Shown: positions 42,150-51,580, counted from the first letter of the stretch. The stretch is 64,000 nucleotides of DNA from Mycobacterium colombiense CECT 3035 (GCF_002105755.1 NZ_CP020821.1:1860001-1924000), one strand, 5' to 3'. Notes: generated from the letters alone by a model not told the origin. Numbers and translations are program-made.

Positions 42150-42179
42150 GCTAGCGCATGCGCTAGCAGTACAGCTAGC
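42150..42179. repeat. Phased GCTAGC repeats before the lipase
   Basis: GCTAGC occurs at 42150-42155, 42162-42167 and 42174-42179, exactly 12 bases apart. The first two with the central GCATGC form a perfect 18-base palindrome. A fourth copy is at 42078-42083. CTAG is rare in mycobacterial DNA, so the cluster, 40 bases from the lipase start and in a divergent gap, is a likely operator. Confidence 0.55.
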
Positions 42180-42218
42180 GGATCCGGGGGTCCTCGACCC
42201 GTTTCGTAAGGTGAGGCA

Positions 42219-43511
42219 ATGCGGACAGCTCGAATCATCCACGTCATCCGGCAGATCGGGTCGTTGGCGGTCAGCGCCGTCACCGCGGCATCCACCCTCA
42301 ACGCCTACCGGCCGCTGGCGCGCGGCGGATTCCCCTCGCTGTACGCGTGGATGTTCGGGCTCGTCGTCACCGAATTACCGCTGCAAACCCTGCTGACCCA
42401 GCTCGGCGGACTGGCTCTGACGGGGCGCCGCCTGACCCGGCCCGTGCGGATCATCGCGTGGGTTGTCGCCGGCCTCTCAACAGTGGGCCTGCTCAACCTC
42501 AGCCGCGCGGGCCATCGGGCCAATGTCCCCCTGGCCGAGGCGCTGGACAGCGGGCTGGGAGACGACCGGCTCACCGAGTCGGCAAACCTGTGGCGCCGCC
42601 CGGCCGGCGGCGGCACCGCCAAGACCCCGGGGCTGCTGCGGATGCTGCGCATCTACCGCGACTACGCCCACGACTCCGACATCAGCTACGGCGAATACGG
42701 CAGCGCCAACCACCTGGACATCTGGCGCCGCCCCGACCTCGATCCGGCCGGCAAGGCGCCGGTGCTCTTCCAGATCCCCGGCGGCGCGTGGACGACGGGA
42801 AACAAACGCGGACAAGCGCATCCGCTGATGAGCCACCTCGCCGAGCTCGGCTGGATCTGCGTGGCCATCAATTACCGGCACAGCCCGCGCAACACCTGGC
42901 CCGACCACATCGTCGACGTCAAGCGCGCGCTGGCCTGGGTCAAAGAGCACATCGCCGAATACGGTGGCGACCCCGACTTCGTCGTCATCACCGGCGGCTC
43001 GGCCGGCGGCCACCTGACGGCGCTGGCCGCGCTGACGCAGAATGACCCGCAGTTTCAGCCGGGATTCGAAGACGCCGACACCCGGGTGCAGGCGGCGGTG
43101 CCCTTCTACGGCATCTACGACTTCACCCGGTTCGACAAGACGCTGCACCCGATGATGCCGGGGCTGCTGATCAAGTCGATCATCAAGCAGAAGCCCTCGA
43201 CGCACCTGCAGACCTTCGAGGCCGCGTCACCGGTCAACCACGTGCACGCCGACGCTCCCCCGTTCTTCGTCCTGCACGGCACTAACGACTCGCTGGCCTA
43301 CGTCGAGCAGGCCCGCACGTTCGTCGAGCGACTCCGGCAAGCCAGCACCCGGCCCGTCGTCTACGCCGAATTACCGCTCACCCAACACGCTTTCGACATC
43401 TTCGGATCGGTTCGCGCCGCGCACACCGCAGTGGCCGTCGAGCAATTCCTCGCCGAGATCTACGCGGCGCACCTGGGGGCCGACGTCGTTGCGGCGCCCG
43501 AGGTGTCGTAA
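42219..43511 (+). CDS. Alpha/beta hydrolase, LipM/LipO-like esterase
   Basis: 430 residues. Membrane-embedded N-terminal part (helices near residues 40-60 and 75-95), then an alpha/beta hydrolase domain with an HGG-like IPGGAWTTGN (Pro for His), the nucleophile elbow GGSAGGHL, and LHGTNDSLAYVEQ with the acid residue. The His is likely in TQHAFDIF. Length and the neighbour set resemble LipM (Rv2284), as I recall. Acts on ester lipids in the envelope, substrate unknown. The upstream GCTAGC repeats may control it. Confidence 0.8.
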   Translation: MRTARIIHVIRQIGSLAVSAVTAASTLNAYRPLARGGFPSLYAWMFGLVVTELPLQTLLTQLGGLALTGRRLTRPVRIIAWVVAGLSTVGLLNLSRAGHRANVPLAEALDSGLGDDRLTESANLWRRPAGGGTAKTPGLLRMLRIYRDYAHDSDISYGEYGSANHLDIWRRPDLDPAGKAPVLFQIPGGAWTTGNKRGQAHPLMSHLAELGWICVAINYRHSPRNTWPDHIVDVKRALAWVKEHIAEYGGDPDFVVITGGSAGGHLTALAALTQNDPQFQPGFEDADTRVQAAVPFYGIYDFTRFDKTLHPMMPGLLIKSIIKQKPSTHLQTFEAASPVNHVHADAPPFFVLHGTNDSLAYVEQARTFVERLRQASTRPVVYAELPLTQHAFDIFGSVRAAHTAVAVEQFLAEIYAAHLGADVVAAPEVS

Positions 43512-43528
43512 GAGCTAGCGCCGGGGCC

Positions 43529-43963
43529 CTATTGCACCGTGACGGCCAGCGTGTAGGTGCACGCCGGTTTGGCGTCCTTGCCCACGAAGCTGGTGTAGGC
43601 CGTGCTGATCGTGGTGCTCCCCGGCTTCAGCGCGCTGAACGTCCACTCTTCGATGCCCGGTGCTCCCAGCGCGTCGGAGGTGGGCTGGATGAACTGGTGG
43701 GTGAGCTGCTTGATGACCGACGAATCGCCGATCTTGGTGTCGGGCGTCCACCGGTACGGAGTGGTGTAGTTCGAACCCAACTCCACCACCAGGGTGTTGC
43801 CGACGGCGAGGGTGACGTTCTGACTGATCTCGCTCTGCGTCAGCACATCGGTCATGGGGACCTGGAGAGTTTTGGTCGACGGGGGGTTCCTGGACGCGAA
43901 GTGGCAGCCCACCACCGTCGACAACATCAGCACGGCGACTGTTACCAGCAGCCTGACTTTCAC
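43529..43963 (-). CDS. Chagasin (I42)-like inhibitor lipoprotein
   Basis: 144 residues. Signal peptide with lipobox STVVGC at the end of a hydrophobic stretch, so Cys 20 should be lipidated and the protein anchored outside. The remaining beta sandwich has the chagasin loops: VGNTLVVELGSNYTTPYRWT (loop NPTTGF-like, as NYTTPY), GAPGIEEWTFSALKPGSTT (second loop) and the last strand with YTLAVTV. I42 inhibitors block papain-type cysteine proteases. It converges with the lipase gene. Probably protects or modulates extracellular proteases; target unknown. Confidence 0.75.
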   Translation of the reverse strand: MKVRLLVTVAVLMLSTVVGCHFASRNPPSTKTLQVPMTDVLTQSEISQNVTLAVGNTLVVELGSNYTTPYRWTPDTKIGDSSVIKQLTHQFIQPTSDALGAPGIEEWTFSALKPGSTTISTAYTSFVGKDAKPACTYTLAVTVQ

Positions 43964-44064
43964 CAGATCCCCCTTCCGATTCCGCTCCGGAGCCTAATAG
44001 GTCTCGACCCAGACCGAAGATAGGCGCCGAAGCCGCCGAGCGCCGCGTCCGGCAGGATGGGCTG

Positions 44065-45669
44065 GTGTTTGGCCTCGTACTGATCGTCGCCCTGGTGTCC
44101 ACCGTCATCGTGGGGACGGTCATCGGCCGGCGCTATCGCGTCGGTCCCCCGGTGTTGCTGATCGTGCTCGGCGCCCTGCTGGGCCTGGTTCCCCAGCTCG
44201 GCCAGATACACGTCAACGGCGAGGTCGTGTTGCTGCTGTTCCTCCCCGCGATCCTCTACTGGGAGGGCCTGAACACCAGCTTTCGCGAGATCCGGGCGAA
44301 CGCGCGCATCATCGTGTTTCTCAGCGTCGTCCTGGTGATCGCCACCGCGGTGGCGGTGTCGTGGACGGCGCGGGCGCTGGGCATGAACCCGCACGCGGCC
44401 GGCGTGCTGGGCGCGGTGCTGTCGCCGACCGACGCGGCCGCCGTCGCCGGTCTGGCGAAGAAGCTGCCCCGCCGGTCGCTGACCGTGCTCAAGGCCGAGA
44501 GCCTGATCAACGACGGCACCGCCCTGGTCCTGTTCGCCGTCAGCGTGCACGTCGCGGTCGGAGGGGCCGCGATCAGCCCGCCCGAGGTGACCGCCCGGTT
44601 CATCGGCTCCTACCTCGGCGGCATCGCGGCCGGGCTGCTGGTCGGCGGCGCGGTGACGTTGCTGCGCAAGCGAATTGACGCGCCCCAGGAGGAAGGGGCC
44701 CTGAGCCTGGTGACGCCGTTCGCGGCCTTCCTGCTGGCGCAGTCGATGGACTGCAGCGGTGTCGTCGCGGTGATGGTGTCGGCCCTGGTCCTGGCCTACG
44801 CCGGGCCCGTCGTGATCCGCGCCCGCTCCCGGCTGCAGTCCTCGGCCTTCTGGGACATCGCGACCTTCCTGCTCAACGGCTCGCTGTGGGTGTTCGTCGG
44901 GGTGCAGATCCCGGGTGCGCTGCGCGGCATCGCGGGCGTCGACGGCGGCATTCGCCACGCGTTGTTCGTTGCGCTGGTGGTGACCGGCGTGGTGATCGTC
45001 TCGCGCATCTTCTGGGGCGAGATCACCACGCTGCTGATCCGGCTCATCGACCGCCGCCAGGTGCAGCGCGAACGTCGCATCAACTGGCGCCAGCGCTTCG
45101 TCACGGTGTGGGCGGGATTCCGTGGCGCCGTGTCGCTCGCCGCGGCGGTGGCGGTGCCGATCACGACGCTGAACGGCGACCCGTTCCCGGACCGCAGCCT
45201 GCTGATCTTCATCGTGGTCGTCGTCATCCTGGTGACCGTCCTGGTCCAGGGCAGCACGCTGCCCGCCGTGGTCCGGTGGGCGAAGATGCCCGAGGACGCC
45301 ACCCACGCCGAGGAACTGCAACTGGCGCGTTGCCGCGGCTCCCAGGCCGCGCTGGCCGCCCTGCCCACGGTCGCCGACGAGGTCGGCATCAGCGACGAGC
45401 TGAGACGCCGGCTGCAAAAGGAATACGAGGAGAAGGCCGCGCTGGTCCTGGCCACCGAAAACGGCTCTCCAGACAATCGCATCCTCAAAGGCCGCGAGAA
45501 GGTCCGGCGGGTGCGGCTGGGCGTGCTCGAACACAAGCGCCGGGAGATCACCGCGCTGCGCAACCAGAACCTGATCGACGACATCGTGTTGCGCGAATTG
45601 CAGAACGAGATGGACCTCGAGGAGGTGCAGCTCCTGGCCGCCGCGATCGACGACGGCGACGAGGAATAG
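44065..45669 (+). CDS. Na+/H+ antiporter, CPA1/NhaP type
   Basis: 534 residues, about 12 membrane segments in the first 410. The ion-site motifs are LSPTDAAAVAGL and ESLINDGTALVLF, the TD/ND-type pair of CPA1 exchangers. A cytoplasmic C-terminal region of about 120 residues contains charged helices (KEYEEKAALV, LEHKRREITALRNQNLID). GTG 44065 is used. This matches the Rv2287 (YjcE-like) gene in gene order. Na+ or K+ for proton exchange, for pH or sodium balance. The large minus-strand ORF beneath it is a shadow. Confidence 0.85.
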   Translation: MFGLVLIVALVSTVIVGTVIGRRYRVGPPVLLIVLGALLGLVPQLGQIHVNGEVVLLLFLPAILYWEGLNTSFREIRANARIIVFLSVVLVIATAVAVSWTARALGMNPHAAGVLGAVLSPTDAAAVAGLAKKLPRRSLTVLKAESLINDGTALVLFAVSVHVAVGGAAISPPEVTARFIGSYLGGIAAGLLVGGAVTLLRKRIDAPQEEGALSLVTPFAAFLLAQSMDCSGVVAVMVSALVLAYAGPVVIRARSRLQSSAFWDIATFLLNGSLWVFVGVQIPGALRGIAGVDGGIRHALFVALVVTGVVIVSRIFWGEITTLLIRLIDRRQVQRERRINWRQRFVTVWAGFRGAVSLAAAVAVPITTLNGDPFPDRSLLIFIVVVVILVTVLVQGSTLPAVVRWAKMPEDATHAEELQLARCRGSQAALAALPTVADEVGISDELRRRLQKEYEEKAALVLATENGSPDNRILKGREKVRRVRLGVLEHKRREITALRNQNLIDDIVLRELQNEMDLEEVQLLAAAIDDGDEE

Positions 45670-45702
45670 GGCGCGTCGGTGGCCGACCGTACAGTCGGCC
45701 CC

Positions 45703-46892
45703 ATGCTGCACACCGTCGCGATCCGCGGGTATCGCTCGCTGCGCGAGGTGATTCTGCCCCTGGGGCGTCTTTCGGTGATCACCGGAGCCAACGGCGCCGG
45801 CAAGTCCTCGCTGTATCGCGCGCTGCGCCTGCTGGCCGACTGCGGCCGCGGCGAGGTGATCGGATCGCTGGCCCGCGAGGGCGGGCTGCAATCGGTGCTG
45901 TGGGCCGGCCCGAGCAGCTGGCCGACGCCCGGCGCACCGGTAAGGCCCAGGGCACCGTGCGTACCCGGCCGGTATCGCTCGAATTGGGCTTCGCCGCAGA
46001 CGATTTCGGCTATCTGGTGGATCTGGGCATCCCGCAGTCGGCCGGGAAGTCGGTGTTCGCCCGCGACCCGGAGATCAAACGGGAGTTGTTGTTCGCCGGT
46101 CCCGTGCTGCGGCCCAGCTCGACACTGGTGCGACGGTCGCGTGTGTTCGCCGAGGCCAGTGCGGACTCCGGCGGCGGTTTCGACGAGCTGTCCCGGTCCC
46201 TGCCGTCCTACCACAGCGTGCTCGCCGAATACGCCCACCCGCACGCGCTGCCGGAGCTGGCGGCCGTGCGAGAACGGTTGCGCGGCTGGCGGTTCTACGA
46301 CGGCTTCCGCGTCGACGCGGCGGCACCGGCCCGGCACCCGCAGGTGGGCACCCGCACCCCGGTGCTGGCCGACGACGGCAGCGACCTCGCCGCCGCGATC
46401 CAAACGATCCTCGAGTCGGGATTTGACGACCTGAACCGGGCCGTCGCCGAGGCGTTCGACGGTGCCACCGTCTCGGTGGCTATCCACGATGGCCTGTTCG
46501 ACCTCCAGCTGCGGCAGCGCGGCATGCTGCGCGCGTTGCGCGCCGCCGAGTTGTCCGATGGCACACTGCGTTTCCTGCTGTGGGCCGCCGCGCTGCTGAG
46601 CCCGCAGCCGCCCTCGCTGATGGTGCTCAACGAACCGGAAACCTCGCTGCACCCCGACCTGGTGGCCCCGCTGGCGTCGCTGATCCGTACCACCGCCGCT
46701 CAGACGCAGGTCGTCGTGGTCACGCACTCCCGCTCACTGCTGGAATTCCTGGACACGACGCCGGTCGCGGATACGGCGGACGCCGCCGACGGCCGGGCCA
46801 TCGAGATCGAGCTGTACAAGGACTGGGGCGAAACACGGATCAGCGGCCAGACTTTGGTGACGACGCCCCGGTGGGATTGGGGAACCCGCTAG
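45703..46892 (+). pseudogene. AAA/ABC-type ATPase, apparent single-base frameshift
   Basis: The frame from 45703 (or GTG 45679) reads MLHTVAIRGYRSLREVILPL, then ITGANGAGKSSLYRALRL (Walker A), to QSVLWAGP near 45912. The next part (EQLADARRTGKAQGTVRTR, long middle domain, MVLNEPETSLHPDL Walker B and VVVTHSRSLLEF) is in the frame one base away. Adding one G after 45912 restores WAGPEQLADAR and a protein of about 395 residues of the RecF/SMC-like single-gene ATPase family (AAA_21). As at 3697 and 63034, a single missing base in a G/C-rich spot suggests error or recent mutation. Function unknown; similar proteins are nucleotide-bound DNA-associated ATPases. Confidence 0.75.
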
Positions 46893-46945
46893 CCGCGGTT
46901 CGACGGGTGTGCCCTCGAGGGTGAATCCCGGGGATCCATCCAACG

Positions 46946-46987
46946 CAAACTTGCCCGTCAGGAAATATTGCCCACTAGGCAAGTTTG
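46946..46987. promoter_or_regulatory. Long inverted repeat, operator candidate
   Basis: CAAACTTGCC (46946-46955) and GGCAAGTTTG (46978-46987) are perfect ten-base arms with a 22-base spacer. An extra half site, TTGCC at 46968-46972, also pairs with GGCAA. It sits 17 bases before the TetR start at 47004 and probably binds that protein. Confidence 0.55.
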
Positions 46988-47003
46988 GCGTACGTTGGTC
47001 GCT

Positions 47004-47636
47004 GTGACCGGACTCCGCGAGCGCAAGAAGGCCGACACCCGGCGCGCGCTCAGCGACGCCGCGTTGCGACTGGCCTTCGAGAACGGCCTGGAAAACGTGA
47101 CGCGCGAAGACGTCGCGAACATGGCGGGCGTCTCGCTGCGCACGTTCAACAACTACTTCAGCGGCAAATACGAGGCGCTCGCCTACCGGCAGGCCGAACG
47201 CATGCGGCGCAGCGTTGCGGTGCTGCGACAGCGCCCCGCCGACGAACCGCTGTGGGCGGCGCTCACCCATGCGGTGCTCGAACCGTTGGAGGCCGACTTC
47301 GGCGACGTGCACGGCGACGAGAACCGCGCGCCCAGCCGCCAAGAGCTTGTCGAGGTCCGCAAGCTCGTCATGCACCCGCAGGTACGAAACTCGGTGCCAC
47401 ACGACCTGTTCGACGAGTTGCTCCACGTGATCGCCGAACGCACGGGCACCGACCCCGACCGTGACCTCTATCCACGATTGGTGATGTCCGTCGTGCGCGC
47501 GGTCGGCGACGCCGCCGCCGACGCCTACGTGCGGGCCGACCCGCCGGTGGCCATCACCGCACTGATCCGCGAGGGCTTCGCCGCTGTCAGCGCGGGGCTA
47601 CCCGAGCCTCCCAGAAAGAAGGCACGCCATGGCTGA
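47004..47636 (+). CDS. TetR-family regulator in an operon with an FAD monooxygenase
   Basis: 210 residues from GTG 47004; the frame to 46968 would run over the operator. HTH: GLENVTREDVANMAGVSLRTFNNYF, typical. Downstream overlap of eight bases (ATGGCTGA) with the monooxygenase gene shows they form one operon. The sensor half has YPRLVMSVVRAVGDAAADAYV. It likely represses this operon through the ten-base inverted repeat upstream, released by the monooxygenase substrate (inference). Confidence 0.8.
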   Translation: MTGLRERKKADTRRALSDAALRLAFENGLENVTREDVANMAGVSLRTFNNYFSGKYEALAYRQAERMRRSVAVLRQRPADEPLWAALTHAVLEPLEADFGDVHGDENRAPSRQELVEVRKLVMHPQVRNSVPHDLFDELLHVIAERTGTDPDRDLYPRLVMSVVRAVGDAAADAYVRADPPVAITALIREGFAAVSAGLPEPPRKKARHG

Positions 47637-49152
47637 CGAACAAGCCGACGTTGTGATCGCCGGAGCCGGGCCCAACGGGCTGCTGCTGGCCTGCGAGCTC
47701 GCGCTGGCCGGCGTGCGGCCCGTCGTGCTCGATGCCCTGCCCGGCCCCAGCTCCGAGCCGAAGGCCAACGGCCTTGTCGGACAAGTCATTCGACTGCTCG
47801 ACATGCGCGGCCTGTATCAGGCCTTCACCGGTGACGACGCGCCGCCGCGTCCCAATCCGGGGTGGATTTTCGCGGCCATCGGGCTGAACTTCTCTGACGT
47901 ACCCGAAAATCCGCTGCATCTCTTGCCCATGCAGCAGCCCCGGCTGGTGCGGCTGCTGGAAAAGCACGCCCGCGACCTGGGGGTTGATCTGCGCTGGGGC
48001 CACGCACTCGTCGACATCGAACAGGGTACGGAATCCGTTGCGCTGACGGTCTCGTCTCCCGAACGGGACTACGTTGTCACCGCCGACTACGCCGTCGGCG
48101 CCGACGGCGGGCGCAGCCTGGTCCGCAAGACGCTGGGCATCGACTTTCCCGGTTTCACCTCCCCGATGATCGGCCGACTGGCTCACGTCCATATCCCCGA
48201 CGAGCTCCGCCGACCCAACAGCTGCATCGAGATCCCCGGATTCGGCCTACTACCCTTCGGGCACAACCGGTTTGACCGGGGCGGGATCATCTACGCCGAA
48301 TTCGAGCCGGGCCGGGCACTACTCGGGACGCTCGAATTCGGCCCACCGGTCCCCGACGTACCCATGACCCTGACCGAGCTGCGCGACAGCGCGCGCCGCG
48401 TGTTGGGCGTGGACATCCCCTTCGAGGAGCCGAAAGACGGAGGGACGCATGCCCTTCGACGGATCAACGGGCAGAACACCCGCCAGGTCGAGCGCTACCG
48501 GCAGGGCCGGGTCCTGCTGCTCGGGGACGCCGCGCACGTGCACAGCCCGCTGGGCGGCCCGGGTTTGAACCTGGGCCTGCAAGACACGATGAACCTGGGC
48601 TGGAAGCTGGCGGCCGAGATCAACGGCACTGCCCCAATTGGATTGCTCGACACCTACCAGTCCGAGCGCCACCCGGTCGGCCGGCGCGTGATGATGCACT
48701 CGCTGGCCCAGATCGCCCTCATGGCGCCGGGCCCAGAAGTCGGCGCGCTGCGAACGCTGATGGGCGAACTGTTCAACTTCCCCGACACGCAGCGGCACAT
48801 GGCCGCCCTACTCGCGGGCGCCGATGTCCGCTATGACGTGGGTGACGGCCATGCTCTATCGGGTCAACTCGTGCCCGATCTGACGCTCGACGACGGCCGG
48901 CGGGTCGCCGACCTGCTGCACGAGGCCCGCCCGGTTCTGCTCGACCTCGGCGCGGGAGTCGCGGGCGCGGCGCGCGACTGGGCGGATCGCGTCGACACCG
49001 TCTGCGCGGGCATGGCTGACCGGCCGGCCGCGGCGCTGCTGATCCGGCCGGACGGCTATGTCGCCTGGGCAGCCGACGAATTCGGGCCGGCCGACGAGGC
49101 CGCCCTGGGCGCTGCGCTGCGGCGCTGGTTCGGGCCGCCGACCGGCGAATAG
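47629..49152 (+). CDS. FAD-dependent aromatic monooxygenase (PHBH/rifampicin-hydroxylase type)
   Basis: 507 residues. FAD site VVIAGAGPNGLLLACELA at the start, DG motif YAVGADGGRSLVRK, GD motif VLLLGDAAHVHSPLGGPGLN. C-terminal domain of about 130 residues ends RWFGPP, a thioredoxin-like tail as in phenol hydroxylases and rifampicin monooxygenases. NAD(P)H-dependent hydroxylation of phenolic substrates is expected. Regulated with the TetR gene with which it overlaps. Which substrate, antibiotic or aromatic, cannot be said. Confidence 0.85.
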   Translation: MADEQADVVIAGAGPNGLLLACELALAGVRPVVLDALPGPSSEPKANGLVGQVIRLLDMRGLYQAFTGDDAPPRPNPGWIFAAIGLNFSDVPENPLHLLPMQQPRLVRLLEKHARDLGVDLRWGHALVDIEQGTESVALTVSSPERDYVVTADYAVGADGGRSLVRKTLGIDFPGFTSPMIGRLAHVHIPDELRRPNSCIEIPGFGLLPFGHNRFDRGGIIYAEFEPGRALLGTLEFGPPVPDVPMTLTELRDSARRVLGVDIPFEEPKDGGTHALRRINGQNTRQVERYRQGRVLLLGDAAHVHSPLGGPGLNLGLQDTMNLGWKLAAEINGTAPIGLLDTYQSERHPVGRRVMMHSLAQIALMAPGPEVGALRTLMGELFNFPDTQRHMAALLAGADVRYDVGDGHALSGQLVPDLTLDDGRRVADLLHEARPVLLDLGAGVAGAARDWADRVDTVCAGMADRPAAALLIRPDGYVAWAADEFGPADEAALGAALRRWFGPPTGE

Positions 49153-49241
49153 CGGCGCACCGACGCGAAGTTCACAGAGAGTTCAGGCACGCGTCGGTTC
49201 AGCATTGATGAGTGCACACGCGCGACGCGTGTCCTCACGTT

Positions 49242-50360
49242 ATGCGCGTTGTACAGGTCGCCAATTTCTATGGCCCTCGCTCCGGCGGCCTTCGCACCGC
49301 GATCGACAGGCTGGGTGCGGAATATTGCGCCGGCGGGCACGAGGTCCTCTTGATCGTCCCCGGCCGCTGCGCGGAGCGTACCCGGCTGCCTACCGGCGTA
49401 ATCCGAATTACCTTGCCCGCCCGCCTGATTCCTTTCACCGGTGGTTACCGTGCGGTGATGCCGGGTCCGGTCAAAGCGCTACTGGAAGCGCTGCAGCCCG
49501 ACGCGTTAGAGGTCTCTGATCGGCTCACGCTGAGGTCGCTCGGGCCTTGGGGCCGCGAATACGGCGCGCGGACCGTGATGATCTCGCATGAGCGCCTGGA
49601 TCGCCTTGTGGGACAGGTACTTCCGCGCCGCCCCGCGCAGAAGTTCGCCGACGTCGCCAACAGGCGCACGGCGGCCAACTATGACACCGTCGTGTGTACG
49701 ACCGCTTTCGCGCGCGAGGAATTCGACCGGATCGGCGCCCACAACACCGTCACCGTGCCACTCGGCGTGGACCTGCAGACGTTCCACCCGCGCCGGCACT
49801 CCCCTCTGGTGCGCGAGCGGTGGGCCGCGCCGCAGCAGATGCTGCTGGTTCACTGCGGCCGCCTGTCGGTCGAAAAGCGCGTCGACCGCAGCATCGACGC
49901 ACTGGGCGCGCTGTGTCACGCCGGCGTCGACGCTCGGTTGGTCGTCGTGGGCGAGGGACCGCTGCGAGCGAAGCTGCAGCGACAGGCCTCCCGACTTCCG
50001 ATCGACTTCACCGGCTTCATCAACGACCGGCATACCGTCGCGGGATTGCTGGCATCCGCGGATGTGACGCTGGCGCCGGGCCCGCACGAGACATTCGGGC
50101 TGGCCGCGCTGGAGTCACTGGCGTGCGGAACACCGGCCGTGGTGTCGCGCACGTCGGCGCTCACCGAGATCGTCACCCCGGACAGCGGCGCCTTGGCCGA
50201 CAACGACCCGTTCGCCATGGCGTGGGCGGTCGGCACAATCGTCGACCGGCCCGAACAGCACCGCCGCAGCTCTGCACGACGCCGGGCGGAGAACTTCACC
50301 TGGGAACGAGCGGCGGCGGGCATGCTCGCGTCGTTGGGGACTGCTCAGGAAAGCGCTTAG
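49242..50360 (+). CDS. mgtA: GDP-mannose-dependent alpha-mannosyltransferase
   Basis: 372 residues from ATG 49242 (MRVVQVANFYGPRSGGLR); a frame to 49212 is a spurious extension. GT-B glycosyltransferase (GT4) with the conserved HCGRLSVEKRVDRSID hinge, VVGEGPLRAKL, and the C-terminal ALAPGPHETFGLAALES motif holding the sugar-nucleotide Glu. It closely resembles M. tuberculosis Rv0557, which mannosylates a glycolipid (PimB'-like family) at the membrane. It is alone, not in the usual Rv0557 neighbourhood as far as I recall. Confidence 0.9.
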   Translation: MRVVQVANFYGPRSGGLRTAIDRLGAEYCAGGHEVLLIVPGRCAERTRLPTGVIRITLPARLIPFTGGYRAVMPGPVKALLEALQPDALEVSDRLTLRSLGPWGREYGARTVMISHERLDRLVGQVLPRRPAQKFADVANRRTAANYDTVVCTTAFAREEFDRIGAHNTVTVPLGVDLQTFHPRRHSPLVRERWAAPQQMLLVHCGRLSVEKRVDRSIDALGALCHAGVDARLVVVGEGPLRAKLQRQASRLPIDFTGFINDRHTVAGLLASADVTLAPGPHETFGLAALESLACGTPAVVSRTSALTEIVTPDSGALADNDPFAMAWAVGTIVDRPEQHRRSSARRRAENFTWERAAAGMLASLGTAQESA

Positions 50361-50377
50361 CCGAATTCCTTTCCGCC

Positions 50378-50584
50378 CTATCCCCCGACCATCGCTTCGA
50401 CCTGTGCACGCGTCAGCGTGGTGACGCTTCCGTCCGGTAGGCCCAGTATGCGGTCGACGGCGATCCCGTGCAGCCTGAAACGCGTTGCGAGAGCGTCGAT
50501 CGCGCGCGATCGCGCGGCATCGTCGCTCGCCTCGAGCACATCGAGGACGGCCGAGTTCGTGCGCGCGGCGAGTCCATAGATCAT
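50378..50584 (-). CDS. Small helical hypothetical protein
   Basis: 68 residues from ATG 50584, between mgtA (convergent) and sseB (divergent). The sequence SNSAVLDVLEASDDAARSR, then AIDALATRFRLHGIAVDRILGLP (in part), is predicted helical and ends in a short Gly tail. Codon use fits a coding region. No motif recognised. Similar small ORFs exist beside sulfurtransferase genes, but I cannot name a family. Confidence 0.6.
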   Translation of the reverse strand: MIYGLAARTNSAVLDVLEASDDAARSRAIDALATRFRLHGIAVDRILGLPDGSVTTLTRAQVEAMVGG

Positions 50585-50725
50585 GTCGGCGACCCCTTGG
50601 GGGTCGAAGGTGTCGAAGTGTGCGTCGGGTACCCGACGCGGGTGCAGGTGGCTAGGGCGGCCCCGCAGGCGGCAGTTTGCTCGCCGCGCTGGCTAGGCTC
50701 GCTGGGGACCGACAAGGAGGATCCG

Positions 50726-51580
50726 GTGGGAACACGCAATCAGGTACTGATCACCGCCACCGAACTGGCGGGCGTCATCTCCGCCGGTGATCCGGTCACC
50801 GTCCTGGACGTGCGGTGGCGAATCGACGCTCCGGACGGGCGGCAGGCCTACCTGGGCGGGCACATTCCGGGCGCCATCTACGTCTCACTCGACGACGACC
50901 TGAGCGACCACACGGTCTCGGGCAAGGGCCGGCATCCGCTGCCGTCGGGACGCGACCTGGAGACCGCCGCGCGTGGCTGGGGAATCCGGCAGGACGCGTT
51001 GGTGGTGGTGTACGACGACTGGAACCGCGCCGGTTCCGCGCGGGCGTGGTGGGTGCTGACCGCGGCCGGGCTGGACAACGTGCGCATCCTGGACGGCGGG
51101 CTGGCCGCGTGGCGCTCGGCGGGACAGTCCCTCGAGACCGGACCCGTGCAACCCCGGCCCGGGAATGTCACTGTGCCGCACCATGATCTGTATGCGGGGA
51201 GCCGCCGTACGCTGACGGCCGAGCGGGTCGCCGAGGACACCGTGACGCTGCTCGACGCGCGCGCACCGGAACGCTACCGCGGCGACGTCGAACCCCTCGA
51301 CCCCGTCGCCGGTCACATTCCCGGCGCGAAGAATCTGCCCAGCACCTCGGTCCTGGCGCCCGACGGCACCTTCCTCGGCGACGACCCACTGGCACAACTG
51401 TTGTCCGATCGCGCAGTCGAGCGTCACGACGCGGTGGGCGCCTACTGCGGATCGGGCGTCACCGCCGCGGTCACGATCGCCGCGCTCGCCGCGACGGGCC
51501 GGGAGGCCGCGTTGTACCCGGGGTCGTGGTCGGAGTGGAGTTCGGATCCCGATCATCCGGTGGAACGCGGCGACGCGTAG
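50726..51580 (+). CDS. sseB: Thiosulfate/3-mercaptopyruvate sulfurtransferase
   Basis: 284 residues from GTG 50726, AAGGAGG five bases upstream. Two rhodanese domains: the N-terminal one (VTVLDVRWRID, GHIPGAIYVSLDDDLSD) is structural, and the C-terminal one has GYW-type GHIPGAKNLP and the active-site Cys in GAYCGSGVTAAV. It transfers sulfane sulphur from thiosulfate or mercaptopyruvate. Very like M. tuberculosis Rv2291. Sulphur theme with nirA 12 kb away. The 146-base gap upstream holds its promoter and that of the small minus gene. Confidence 0.9.
   Translation: MGTRNQVLITATELAGVISAGDPVTVLDVRWRIDAPDGRQAYLGGHIPGAIYVSLDDDLSDHTVSGKGRHPLPSGRDLETAARGWGIRQDALVVVYDDWNRAGSARAWWVLTAAGLDNVRILDGGLAAWRSAGQSLETGPVQPRPGNVTVPHHDLYAGSRRTLTAERVAEDTVTLLDARAPERYRGDVEPLDPVAGHIPGAKNLPSTSVLAPDGTFLGDDPLAQLLSDRAVERHDAVGAYCGSGVTAAVTIAALAATGREAALYPGSWSEWSSDPDHPVERGDA

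Noticed and set aside
43960..46727. Two large minus-strand ORFs of 643 residues
   Set aside because: They lie opposite the antiporter and AAA ATPase genes; composition is Arg/Gln/His-rich without domains.
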